DNA from: Streptomyces stelliscabiei
GTDB lineage: Bacteria > Actinomycetota > Actinomycetes > Streptomycetales > Streptomycetaceae
Assembly (NCBI RefSeq): GCF_014873495.1
Contig: NZ_JADBGF010000001.1
Span: 7,192,001-7,256,000 of the forward strand
Reading direction: 5' to 3'
Length of the DNA stretch: 64,000 nt
Below, piece by piece: positions 33,862-44,455 of the stretch (position 1 is its first letter; every line of letters begins with the position of its first letter). The notes under the pieces were generated by a model. It was not told where the DNA came from, ran no database searches, and saw only the letters and a program-made list of their open reading frames with translations. The position numbers and the translations under genes are program-made.

Positions 33862-35331
33862 ATGGAAACACATCCGTTCGCGGCCGCTCCCGCCGGTGGG
33901 CCCGGCCTGGAATCGCTGCGCGTGGAGCCGTTGCTGACCTCGGAGTTCGACGCGGACCCGGGCGGCGTCTACGAGCGACTGCGGAGCACGTACGGTCCCG
34001 TGGCACCGGTGGGGCTGCTGGGGGTTCCGGCGTGGCTGGTTCTCGACTACCGCGAGGTGCTGGAGGTCCTGCGCAACGACACCGTCTGGCGGCGCGACGT
34101 GCGGCACTGGCGGGCGCGGGCGGAGGGGCGGCTGCCGAAGGGCTGGCCGCTCCTCGCCGGGTACGAGGTCCGGCAGACCATGTTCTTCGACGACGAGGAA
34201 CACCGGCGTGCCCGGCTGAGCCACCACTCGGCGCTGCGGCCCTTCCAGGACGGCCACTCGCCCGAGGGCTGGGAACTGCGGGCGGCCGTCGCACGGTACG
34301 CCGACGAGCTGATCGCCGTGCTCGCGGCCGAGTCCGGGACCACCGGGTTCGCCGATCTCGCGGCGCAGTACACCCGGCCGCTGCTCCTCATGGTGACGAC
34401 CAAGCTGTTCGGGTGCCCCGTCGAACTCGGCGACGAGATGGTCATGGACCTGTGGCGGATGCTGGACGGCGGGCCGGACGCGGGGCCGGCCACCGAACGG
34501 TCGCTGGGCGCGATGATCCGGCTGGCGGCTCATCGGCGCTCGCGCCCCGGGGAGGACCTGACCTCCTACATGCTGCTGTCCGACCCCTCGCTGAGCGACG
34601 AACAGCTGGGCCGGGAGCTGTTCATGAACGCGGTCTATCTGAACGACATCACCGGGAACATGGTCTGCAACACGCTGCTGGAGGTGCTGCGGGGCAACGC
34701 CACGGTCCGCCGCAGCCTGTCCGACGGGCAGCTGGGGGAGACCGTGAACCGGGCGGCGCTGGCGAATCCGCCCACGGCCAATCTCTGCTTCCGCTTCGCG
34801 GCGCGTGATGTGCGGCTGGGCAACTACCTGATCCGGGCCGGTGACATCGTGTCGCCGTCGGTGGCGGCCGCGCACCTGGACCTGCTCGCGGTCGGCTCCT
34901 CCCACATCGTCGACTCCACGATCAGTACGCGGGCCCATCTGGCGTGGGGGGCGGGACAGCACCAGTGCCCCAGCGCCGCACGGGAGTTGGCGGGGACGAT
35001 CGTGACGACCGCGGTCGGGCGGATCTTCGACCACTTCGCGCGGGCGGAGCTGACCCTGCCGCCGGACCAGCTGCCGTGGCGGTCGGGGCCGGTGGTGCGG
35101 GGACTGCGGTTGCTGCCGGTGCGGTACGAACTCGCGGTGCACAGCGCGGCTCGGGGCGCGGTGGGGCGGCGGGGGCCGGACGCGGGCGGGGGTGTGCCGT
35201 CCGTGCCGCCGCCGGTGGCACCGTCGGCGGAGCGGGTGACTCCGTCGGTGGAGCCGGTGGGGGAGCGGGGCGGGAGTGGGTTGCTGGGGGCGTTGCGGCG
35301 GATGATGTTCGGGGGGCGAAGGGGTGGGTGA
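33862..35331 (+). CDS. Cytochrome P450-like protein with degenerate ExxR and oxygen-activation motifs
   Basis: 489 residues. The haem loop HLAWGAGQHQCPSAARELA supplies the Cys ligand but has Trp for Phe and Ser for the Gly after Cys. In the K helix the conserved Glu-x-x-Arg reads ETVNRAALANPP, with Thr in the place of the catalytic Glu. The I-helix reads LNDITGNMVCNT, without the usual acid-Thr pair. The C-terminal ~60 residues are Gly/Pro/Arg-rich. Some Streptomyces P450s (CYP157-like) are known to lack ExxR. Alone, without ferredoxin or biosynthetic genes nearby. Substrate unknown. Confidence 0.82.
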   Translation: METHPFAAAPAGGPGLESLRVEPLLTSEFDADPGGVYERLRSTYGPVAPVGLLGVPAWLVLDYREVLEVLRNDTVWRRDVRHWRARAEGRLPKGWPLLAGYEVRQTMFFDDEEHRRARLSHHSALRPFQDGHSPEGWELRAAVARYADELIAVLAAESGTTGFADLAAQYTRPLLLMVTTKLFGCPVELGDEMVMDLWRMLDGGPDAGPATERSLGAMIRLAAHRRSRPGEDLTSYMLLSDPSLSDEQLGRELFMNAVYLNDITGNMVCNTLLEVLRGNATVRRSLSDGQLGETVNRAALANPPTANLCFRFAARDVRLGNYLIRAGDIVSPSVAAAHLDLLAVGSSHIVDSTISTRAHLAWGAGQHQCPSAARELAGTIVTTAVGRIFDHFARAELTLPPDQLPWRSGPVVRGLRLLPVRYELAVHSAARGAVGRRGPDAGGGVPSVPPPVAPSAERVTPSVEPVGERGGSGLLGALRRMMFGGRRGG

Positions 35332-35362
35332 CCCGTCGCCCGGGGCATGCGTCTGCCGCTTC

Positions 35363-35440
35363 GGTGGGGGCTGCTCGCGCAGTTCCCCGCGCCCCTGAAA
35401 AGCAGGGGGCTGCGGCCCCACTGCTTTTCAGGCCCGCAGG
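35363..35440. repeat. Streptomyces intergenic repeat with convergent terminator
   Basis: CGCGCAGTTCCCCGCGCCCC followed by the hairpin CCTGAAAAGCAG-GGGG-CTGCGG-CCCC-a-CTGCTTTTCAGG (35394-35432). This element is seen between convergent genes in many Streptomyces genomes. It separates the P450 gene from glgB and provides terminators for both. Confidence 0.8.
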
Positions 35441-35465
35441 GCCCCCACCGGCCCGCGGCGGGGGC

Positions 35466-38400
35466 TCAGGCCGGGCGGAGCCAGACCGTGGACAGGGGCG
35501 GCAGGGTGACGCGGATGCTGGCCGGGCGGGCGTGCCAGGGGTGCGGGTCGGGCTTCACCGGCGCGGAGGTCGTGGCGCCGGTCCCCCCGTAGGCCTCCGC
35601 GTCCGTGTTGAGGACCTCGCGCCAGGCCGGGACGTCCTCGGGGACACCCAGCCGGTACTCCTGCCGGACGACCGGGCTGAAGTTGGACACGGCCAGCAGG
35701 GGCGTGCCGTCCTCGGCGAACCGCAGGAACGCCAGCACGTTGTCGTCCGCGGAGTCACCCGTGATCCAGGAGAACCCGGCGGGCCGGGTGTCCTGCTGCC
35801 ACAGGGCCGGGGTGTCGCGGTAGGTGGTGTTGAGGTCACGGACCAGATCACGCACCCCCCGGTGGTCGGCCTCGGCGCCGTACGCGGGATCGAGCAGCCA
35901 CCAGTCGGGACCGTGCGCCTCCGACCACTCCGCGCCCTGGGCGAACTCCTGCCCCATGAAGAGGAGTTGCTTGCCGGGGTGGGCCCACATGAAGCCCAGG
36001 TACGCCCGGTGGTTCGCCCGCCGCTGCCACCAGTCGCCCGGCATCTTCGACACCAGTGAGCCCTTGCCGTGCACGACCTCGTCGTGGGAGATCGGCAGGA
36101 CGTAGTTCTCGCTGTACGCGTACACCATCGAGAAGGTCATCTCGTGGTGGTGGTGCTTGCGGTGGACGGGGTCCTTGGCCATGTAGTCCAGCGAGTCGTG
36201 CATCCAGCCCATGTTCCACTTCAGGCCGAAGCCGAGACCGCCGAAGCCACCGGGGCCGGTGTGGTGGGTGGCGCGGGTGACGCCGTCCCAGGCCGTGGAC
36301 TCCTCCGCGATCGTCACGACGCCCGGCACCCGCCGGTACACCGTCGCGTTCATCTCCTGGAGGAAGGCGACCGCGTCCAGGTTCTCCCGGCCGCCGTGCT
36401 CGTTCGGCGTCCACTGGCCCGGCTCGCGCGAGTAGTCGAGGTACAGCATCGACGCGACGGCATCCACCCGCAGCCCGTCGATGTGGTACTCCTCGCACCA
36501 GTAGACGGCGTTCGCCACCAGGAAGTTGCGCACCTCGCGGCGGCCGTAGTCGAACTCCAGCGTCCCCCAGTCGGGATGCGCCGCCCGCAGCGGGTCCGCG
36601 TGCTCGTACAGCGGACGCCCGTCGAACTCGGCCAAGGCCCAGTCGTCCCGCGGGAAGTGGGCCGGCACCCAGTCCATCAGCACTCCGATCCCGGCCCGGT
36701 GCAGGGCGTCGACCAGGTACTTGAAGTCGTCGGGGGTGCCGAGGCGGGCGGTCGGGGCGTAGAAGCCGGTGACCTGGTAGCCCCAGGAGCCGCCGAAGGG
36801 GTGCTCGGCGATCGGCAGCAGCTCGACATGGGTGAAGCCGAGGTCGGAGACGTACGCCGGGAGCTGCTCCGCCAGTTGCCGGTACGTCAGGCCCGGTCGC
36901 CAGGACGGCAGATGGACCTCGTAGACCGAGAACGGCGCCTCGTGCGCCGGGGTCTGCGTACGCCGCGCCAGCCACTCCTCGTCGTTCCACTCGTACCGCG
37001 AGGCGTGGATGACGGACGACGTGTTCGGCGGGACCTCCGTGCGGCGGGCCATCGGGTCGGCCCGGAGCGTCTTCGACCCGTCCGGCCGGGTGATCTCGAA
37101 CTTGTACAGCTCGCCCTCGCCGATCCCGGGCACGAACAGCTCCCACACGCCCGAGGAGCCCAGCGAACGCATCGGGTACCCCGTGGCGTCCCAGAAGTTG
37201 AAGGTCCCGGCCAGGCGCACGCCGAGCGCGTTCGGCGCCCACACGGTGAAGCGGGTGCCGGTCACGCCCTGGTGGGTCATCGGCTCGGCGCCGAGTGCCT
37301 TCCACAGCTCCTCGTGCCGGCCCTCGTTGATCAGATGCTGGTCCAGCTCACCGATCGCGGGCAGGAAACGGTACGCGTCCTCCGTCTCCTGCACGGCGCC
37401 CTCGTACGACACCAGCAGCCGGTACGCCCCCGGCACCTCCCGCAACGGCAGCAGCGCCGAGAAGAAGCCGCCCCCGTCGTCGTGCAACTCCGCCCGCAGC
37501 GAGTCCACCACCACACTCACGCCGAGCGCGTAGGGCCTGAACGCCCGGAACACCACACCCCCGGGCACGGGGTGGGCCCCCAGCACGGAGTGCGGCGCGT
37601 GATGGGTCCCGGCCAGCAGCCGCTCGCGATCGGCGCCGTCCATCGCGGGGGAGACGACGGGGTGGGCGAGGGCGGGGTCGTCCTGGGGGATGCCGGGCGC
37701 CTCGGGGGTGTCCTGCCGGGGGACCGACGGCTGCGGGGCCGGCGGCTCGGCGGCGCTCTGCTCGGGGACCACCGGCTCGGCGGAGGCCTGCTGGGGCAGC
37801 ACGGCCTCCGGGGCCGGTGCGTCGGCCGGCACCGGTGGGGGAGGGGCCGCCCCGGCGCCTGGCGGGACGGCCGGGACCAGTACCGGGGTCTGCGCCCTCT
37901 CCGCCTGCCGCGGCGTCCGCACGGCCCTCTTCGCGGCGGTGCGCCTGGCGGCGGCCTCGGTCGTGACGGCTTCCCCGGACGCGGGCGTCTCGACGGCTGT
38001 CTTCTTGACGGCGGCCTTCTTGACTCCCGTCTTCTTGGCGGCCGTCTTCTTCGAGCCTGTGGCTTTCGCGGCGGCCTTCGTCGACGCGTCGGGTTTCACC
38101 ACGGCGGTCTTCGCGGCGGTGGCTTTCGCGACGGCGGTCCCGGCGGCGGTGGTGGCGGCGGGCTTCGCGGTGACGGCTTTCTTCCCGACGGTCTTCTTCG
38201 CCACGGCCTTGTCCGTGACGGTCTTCTTCGTCACGGCCTTCTTCGCCACGGCCCTGTCCGTCACCGCCTCCTTCGTCACGGTCTTGTTCGTGACGGCCTT
38301 CTTCGCCACGGCCTTCTTCGCCACGGCCTCGGCCTTCGTCGCCGTGGATGTCGTCGTGGTGGCCTTCTTCGCCGGTGCCTTCGCGGCCACGCCCTTGCGC

Positions 38401-38792
38401 GCGGCGGCCTTTCTCGGCGCGGACGTCCCGGCGGCCGGCTCGCCCTCGATCGGCGCCTTCGCCTCCGGTGCCCCCTCGCCGGCCTTCTCGGCCGCCGCCT
38501 CGATCTCGGCGGCCTTGACGCCCGCCGTCTTCCTGGGCTTCCGCGTCCCGCCGGCCGTCCGCACCGGCTGCGGTGCCTCCTCGGCGGCGGCGGTGGGCGT
38601 GCTGCCGGCAGACGGGGTCGCCGCTTTCTTCGTCGCCGCCTTTTTCGTCGCCGTCTTCTTCGCGGTCGCCTTCTTCGCCACGGCTTTCTTCGCGGCCGTC
38701 TTCTTCACGGCCGTCCTCTTCACCGGGGCGGGCCCCTCGTCGGCGGGGCCGGTGGGCTGGGTGCTGTCGTCGGACGGCGGGCGGGGTGTCAC
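35466..38792 (-). CDS. glgB: 1,4-alpha-glucan branching enzyme with long Lys/Ala/Thr-rich N-terminal tail
   Basis: 1108 residues. The last ~725 (from MDGADRERLLAG, residue 384) are a standard GlgB: CBM48 modules, then a GH13 barrel with GLRVDAVASM (nucleophile Asp ~775), TIAEEST (acid Glu ~828) and ISHDEVVHG. It forms alpha-1,6 branches in glucan. Residues 1-383 are an added tail of AVKKTAAKKAVAKKATAKK-type repeats resembling histone H1, then a Pro/Ala/Gln linker. No ribosome site precedes the internal ATG for residue 384, so the tail is probably translated. Last gene of glgE-treS-maltokinase-glgB. Confidence 0.95.
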   Translation of the reverse strand: MTPRPPSDDSTQPTGPADEGPAPVKRTAVKKTAAKKAVAKKATAKKTATKKAATKKAATPSAGSTPTAAAEEAPQPVRTAGGTRKPRKTAGVKAAEIEAAAEKAGEGAPEAKAPIEGEPAAGTSAPRKAAARKGVAAKAPAKKATTTTSTATKAEAVAKKAVAKKAVTNKTVTKEAVTDRAVAKKAVTKKTVTDKAVAKKTVGKKAVTAKPAATTAAGTAVAKATAAKTAVVKPDASTKAAAKATGSKKTAAKKTGVKKAAVKKTAVETPASGEAVTTEAAARRTAAKRAVRTPRQAERAQTPVLVPAVPPGAGAAPPPPVPADAPAPEAVLPQQASAEPVVPEQSAAEPPAPQPSVPRQDTPEAPGIPQDDPALAHPVVSPAMDGADRERLLAGTHHAPHSVLGAHPVPGGVVFRAFRPYALGVSVVVDSLRAELHDDGGGFFSALLPLREVPGAYRLLVSYEGAVQETEDAYRFLPAIGELDQHLINEGRHEELWKALGAEPMTHQGVTGTRFTVWAPNALGVRLAGTFNFWDATGYPMRSLGSSGVWELFVPGIGEGELYKFEITRPDGSKTLRADPMARRTEVPPNTSSVIHASRYEWNDEEWLARRTQTPAHEAPFSVYEVHLPSWRPGLTYRQLAEQLPAYVSDLGFTHVELLPIAEHPFGGSWGYQVTGFYAPTARLGTPDDFKYLVDALHRAGIGVLMDWVPAHFPRDDWALAEFDGRPLYEHADPLRAAHPDWGTLEFDYGRREVRNFLVANAVYWCEEYHIDGLRVDAVASMLYLDYSREPGQWTPNEHGGRENLDAVAFLQEMNATVYRRVPGVVTIAEESTAWDGVTRATHHTGPGGFGGLGFGLKWNMGWMHDSLDYMAKDPVHRKHHHHEMTFSMVYAYSENYVLPISHDEVVHGKGSLVSKMPGDWWQRRANHRAYLGFMWAHPGKQLLFMGQEFAQGAEWSEAHGPDWWLLDPAYGAEADHRGVRDLVRDLNTTYRDTPALWQQDTRPAGFSWITGDSADDNVLAFLRFAEDGTPLLAVSNFSPVVRQEYRLGVPEDVPAWREVLNTDAEAYGGTGATTSAPVKPDPHPWHARPASIRVTLPPLSTVWLRPA

Positions 38793-38828
38793 AGGTACTG
38801 CCTCCTCGGCAGGTCGGGCTGGGGCGTG

Positions 38829-40280
38829 TCAGGGGGTGTCGGCGTTGGGGTCCGTGGCGAGCCGGCGCACGGCGGCCAGGGGGACCGGGAGCCAGTCGGG
38901 GCGATGGCGGGCCTCGTAGAGGACCTCGTACACGGCCTTGTCGGTCTCGTAGGCGCGCAGCAGCACGGGATCCGTACGGGGGTCGGCCCCGGCGACGTCC
39001 GCGTAGCCGGAGCAGTACGCGGCCCGGCAGGCGGTCGCCCAGTCGGCGGCCGGGGGCTGGAGGGAGTGCGCGGCGTAGTCGAAGGAGCGGAGCATGCCGG
39101 CGACGTCACGGGCGACGGGCTGCGGCATCCGGCGCTCGGCCAGCGGCTTCGACGGCTCGCCCTCGAAATCTATGAGCGACCACTGCCCGGAGGGCGCGCG
39201 GAGGCACTGCCCGAGGTGGAGGTCGCCGTGTATGCGCTGGGCGGTCCACGTGCGCCCCTCGGCGGCCAGGTCGGCGAGCGCCTCGAAGGCCGTGTGCAGA
39301 CCGGGGGCGTACGGCCGCAGCGCGGGTACGGCCTGCGCGGCGGACTCCAGACGGCCGGTCATCCCGTCGACCAGCGACTCCAGCTGCTGTCGGCCCAGGG
39401 TGACCGTGGGCAGGGCCCGCGCCAGCGCGGTGTGCACCTCGGCGGTCGCCCGGCCCAGCGCCCGCGCCTCGGCGGTGAAGTCCTCGCCCTTGGCCAGCAT
39501 GCTCAGCGCCAGTTCCCAGCCGTCGGCCGCGCCGTGCAGGAACGGCTGGAGGACGCCCAGGACGTGGTGGCCCTCGGCGCCGGCGCCCCGGTCCAGCTCC
39601 GCCACCATCCAGGCCACCGGCGCGGGTACCCGGGGGCAGCCTTCCAGGGACAGCTCCCTCGGCAGTTCCAGGTCGGGGTTGTCGCCGGGCACGACCCGGC
39701 GGAACAGCTTCAGAATGAACGTATCGCCGTAGACGAGCGAGGAGTTGGACTGCTCCGAGGTGATCAGGCGGGGCACCAGGCCCTCGGGGATGTCGTGCCG
39801 GGTGTCCCGCCCGCAGCGCAGCTCCCCGACGTGCGCCTCGGTCCGCATCGCCTCCAGGAGGACCTCGGCGAGGCGGGGGTCGTGCAGGGCCTCGTACACC
39901 GTGCGTCCGGCCAGGGGCCCCTCGGCCACGTGCCCGATCAGCGCGGGCGCCAGCCGGGGCGGCAGCGTCTCGCGCACGCCGAGCAGCAGCTGGTAGCAGT
40001 CGCCGGGGTGGGCCGGGGCCCCCTGGGACGGCACCAGCGGCTGGTGGGCGCGGACGAGCAGGTGGAACAGCCCGGCCTTGGCGGTGCCCACCGGCAGCAG
40101 CTCGGTGGCCGCGACCAGACTGAACCCGGCGACCGGCCGGCCCTTCCCCGCGAACCAGCGCTGCCGTGGCAGCCACTCCCGCAGCAGCGGCTCCAGGGAG
40201 AGGAGCAGCCCGGGGGCGGGCTCCGTGGCGGGCGGTGGAGCAGGACTTGGCGCGGTGGGGTGCGTGGCGGCTTCCGACAT
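38829..40280 (-). CDS. pep2: Maltokinase (Pep2)
   Basis: 483 residues. It phosphorylates maltose to alpha-maltose 1-phosphate with ATP. N-terminal cap (LLSLEPLLREWLPRQRWFAG is the family start), then a kinase-like fold with the catalytic HGDLHLGQCLR (His-Gly-Asp) and LIDFEGEPSKPLAERR for metal binding. Works as a partner of trehalose synthase TreS, with which it can form a complex in mycobacteria. Same operon as treS and glgE, though a strong hairpin (40326-40361) lies just before it. Confidence 0.95.
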   Translation of the reverse strand: MSEAATHPTAPSPAPPPATEPAPGLLLSLEPLLREWLPRQRWFAGKGRPVAGFSLVAATELLPVGTAKAGLFHLLVRAHQPLVPSQGAPAHPGDCYQLLLGVRETLPPRLAPALIGHVAEGPLAGRTVYEALHDPRLAEVLLEAMRTEAHVGELRCGRDTRHDIPEGLVPRLITSEQSNSSLVYGDTFILKLFRRVVPGDNPDLELPRELSLEGCPRVPAPVAWMVAELDRGAGAEGHHVLGVLQPFLHGAADGWELALSMLAKGEDFTAEARALGRATAEVHTALARALPTVTLGRQQLESLVDGMTGRLESAAQAVPALRPYAPGLHTAFEALADLAAEGRTWTAQRIHGDLHLGQCLRAPSGQWSLIDFEGEPSKPLAERRMPQPVARDVAGMLRSFDYAAHSLQPPAADWATACRAAYCSGYADVAGADPRTDPVLLRAYETDKAVYEVLYEARHRPDWLPVPLAAVRRLATDPNADTP

Positions 40281-40325
40281 GGCCTCGCGTCCTTTCCCCG
40301 GGGGCGGGGTGTTCCTGTCTGCGTG

Positions 40326-40361
40326 CCCCGGGCGGGCCGGGAGAAACCGGCCCGCCCGGGG
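40326..40361 (-). terminator. Strong hairpin between treS and maltokinase genes
   Basis: CCCCGGGCGGGCCGG - GAGAAA - complement: a 15-bp perfect stem, 12 bp after the treS stop and 45 bp before the maltokinase start, inside an otherwise co-directional operon. It may be a partial terminator or an mRNA-processing/stability element. Confidence 0.75.
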
Positions 40362-40373
40362 TTCGGGTCGGGC

Positions 40374-42088
<1,715 letters not shown>

Positions 42089-42092
<4 letters not shown>

Positions 42093-44227
42093 TGTGTGGG
42101 TGACCCCCCGATCTGCGGGTTGGACGGTCGCAGGACGGTCAGTACGTGGGCGGGCGAGCGTCCCGGTTCCAGTCGTACGTAGTTGTTCCTGCCCCAGGTG
42201 TAGACCTCACCGGTGAGCTCGTCTCGTACCAGCACGGACTCGTGCCAGTCGAGGCCGAGTTGCGGCATGTCCAACGAGACCGTGGCCTCCTGGGTGTGGT
42301 GGGGGTCGAGGTTGACGACCACCAGAACCGTGTTCGAGCCCGCCTGCTTCGAGTAGACGATCACCGCGTCCTGGTCGGCGTGGTGGAAGTGCAGATTGCG
42401 CAACTGGCGCAGCGCCGGGCTCCGACGCCTGATCTCGTTGAGCTTGCCGAGCAGTGGGGCGATGGTGTGTCCGTCGCGTGCGGCTGTGTCCCAGTCGCGG
42501 GGGCGGAGCTGGTACTTCTCGGAGTCGAGGTATTCCTCGCTGCCGGGTTTGAGGGGGGTGTTCTCGCAGAGTTCGTAGCCGGAGTAGATGCCCCAGGTGG
42601 GGGAGAGGGTGGCGGCGAGGACGGCGCGGAGTTCGAAGGCGGGGCGGCCGCCCTCCTGGAGGAAGGCGTGGAGGATGTCGGGGGTGTTGACGAAGAAGTT
42701 GGGCCGCATGTAGGCGGCGGCCTCACCGGCGAGTTCGGTGGCGTAGTCGGTGAGTTCGGCTTTGGTGGTGCGCCAGGTGAAGTAGGTGTAGGACTGCTGG
42801 AAGCCGGTGGCGGCCAGGGTGTGCATCATCGCGGGGCGGGTGAAGGCCTCGGCGAGGAAGATGACGTCGGGGTCGGTGGCGTTGATGTCGGCGATGACCT
42901 GTTCCCAGAACACGACCGGTTTGGTGTGGGGGTTGTCGACGCGGAAGATGCGGACCCCGTGGTCCATCCAGTGCCGCAGGATGCGGGTGGTCTCGGCGAT
43001 GAGGCCGGGCATGTCCGCGTCGAAGGCGATGGGGTAGATGTCCTGGTACTTCTTCGGCGGGTTCTCCGCGTAGGCGATGGTTCCGTCGGGGCGGTGGTGG
43101 AACCACTCGGGGTGCTTGTCGACCCAGGGGTGGTCGGGGGAGCACTGCAGGGCGAAGTCCAGGGCGATCTCCAGGCCCTGGGCGCGGGCCTGGGCGACGA
43201 AGAAGTCGAAGTCCTCCAGGGTGCCGAGGTCGGGGTGGACCGCGTCGTGGCCACCTTCGGGGGAGCCGATGGCCCAGGGCACGCCGACGTCGTCGGGGGT
43301 GGGGGAGAGGGTGTTGTTGTGGCCCTTGCGGAAGGTCGTGCCGATGGGGTGGATCGGGGGGAGGTAGACGACGTCGAAGCCCATCGCGGCGATCGCGGGC
43401 AGGCGGCGGGCGGCGGTGCGGAAGGTTCCGTGGGGCTGGGCGGGGGTGCCCTCGGAGCGGGGGAAGAACTCGTACCAGGAGCCGAACAGGGCCCGTTCCC
43501 GCTCCACCAGCAGCGGCAGCGGCTCGCTGGAGGTGACCAGCTCCCGCAGGGGATGACGGGTCAGGACCTCGTCCACCTCCGGCGCCAACGCCGCCGCCAG
43601 CCGGGAGGACGCGGGCCTGGCGGTGTCCCGCAGCGCGTCCACGGCGGCACGGAGGGTGGCCCGTCCGCTCCCGCCCTCGGGGATGTCGTCGGCGGCGCGT
43701 TCGTACAGCCGCGCGCCCTCCTCCAGGACCAGCTCGGTGTCCATGCCGGCCGGGATCTTGATGCGGGCATGATGGCGCCAGGTGGTGACCGGGTCGCCCC
43801 AGCCCTCCACGGCGTACGACCAGACGCCCTCGCTCGGTACGGAGACGGTGGCGCCCCAGCGGTCCGTGCCGGGGGCGAGTTCGCGCATCGGGGTCCAGCC
43901 GGCCGGGCGGCCGTCCGGGTCCGTCAGCACGACGTTGGCGGCGACCGCGTCATGGCCCTCCCGGATGACGACGGCCGAGATCTCGAAGGCCTCGCCCACG
44001 ACCGCCTTCGCCGGGCGGCGGCCGTGGTGGACGGCCGGCCGTACGTCGATGACCGGTATGCGCCCGATGGTGGGGGCGCCCGGTGTCCCGGGGGTCTTGG
44101 GAGGTGGCGTGGCCGGCGCGGGCGGACCCGTGCGCGCCGGGCGTGCGGGGCGTGCGGCGGTGCTCTGTGGTGTGGCGCTGGTGGTACTGGTCGTCGGGGG
44201 TGGTGACGAATGGTGCGTGGCGGGCAT
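42089..44227 (-). CDS. glgE: Alpha-1,4-glucan:maltose-1-phosphate maltosyltransferase
   Basis: 712 residues, GH13_3. It adds maltose units from maltose 1-phosphate to alpha-glucan. After a Ser/Thr/Pro-rich N-terminus (~1-50) come the GlgE N-domain (IGRIPVIDVRPAVHHGRRP), the barrel blocks VVYLPPIHPIGTTFRKGH and RIFRVDNPHTKPVVFWE (nucleophile Asp), FLAEAFTRPAMMHTLA (acid Glu) and QSYTYFTWR. Start ATG 44227 because AGGAG lies six bases upstream; the frame is open further but has no better site. First gene of glgE-treS-pep2-glgB. The 227-bp upstream gap contains AT-rich TTAACTACTCACGCGTATG. Confidence 0.96.
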
Positions 44228-44372
44228 GACCGCTCCTGTCCGCGTCAACGTGGGTGGGCGGATAAGGGTGTGGGGAGGTGGGGCCAGCGGGACTACCGGT
44301 GGAGCCTTCCCACACAGTGCGGGTGGGCATTCCGGCACTTTGTTAACTACTCACGCGTATGTCTACACACAA

Positions 44373-44405
44373 GACCGGCCTCGTCCGAAAGGGTCGAGGC
44401 CGGTC
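44373..44405 (-). terminator. Terminator after S8 protease gene
   Basis: GACCGGCCTCG - 11-nt loop - CGAGGCCGGTC, an 11-bp stem 50 bp past the protease stop and just upstream of the glgE promoter region. Confidence 0.75.
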
Positions 44406-44455
44406 ACTGTAGTCGCTCTCGGTAAAGAGACCTTCACCTCCGGTGTTACGGACTC

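Noticed and set aside
33862..35331. P450 as part of a natural-product gene cluster
   Set aside because: Neighbours are a HelD-like ATPase and glgB; no biosynthetic, ferredoxin or transport partner genes are adjacent.
37900..38760. Non-coding tandem repeat DNA
   Set aside because: The repeats are in frame with glgB and encode its basic Lys/Ala/Thr tail; third-position GC bias is kept throughout.
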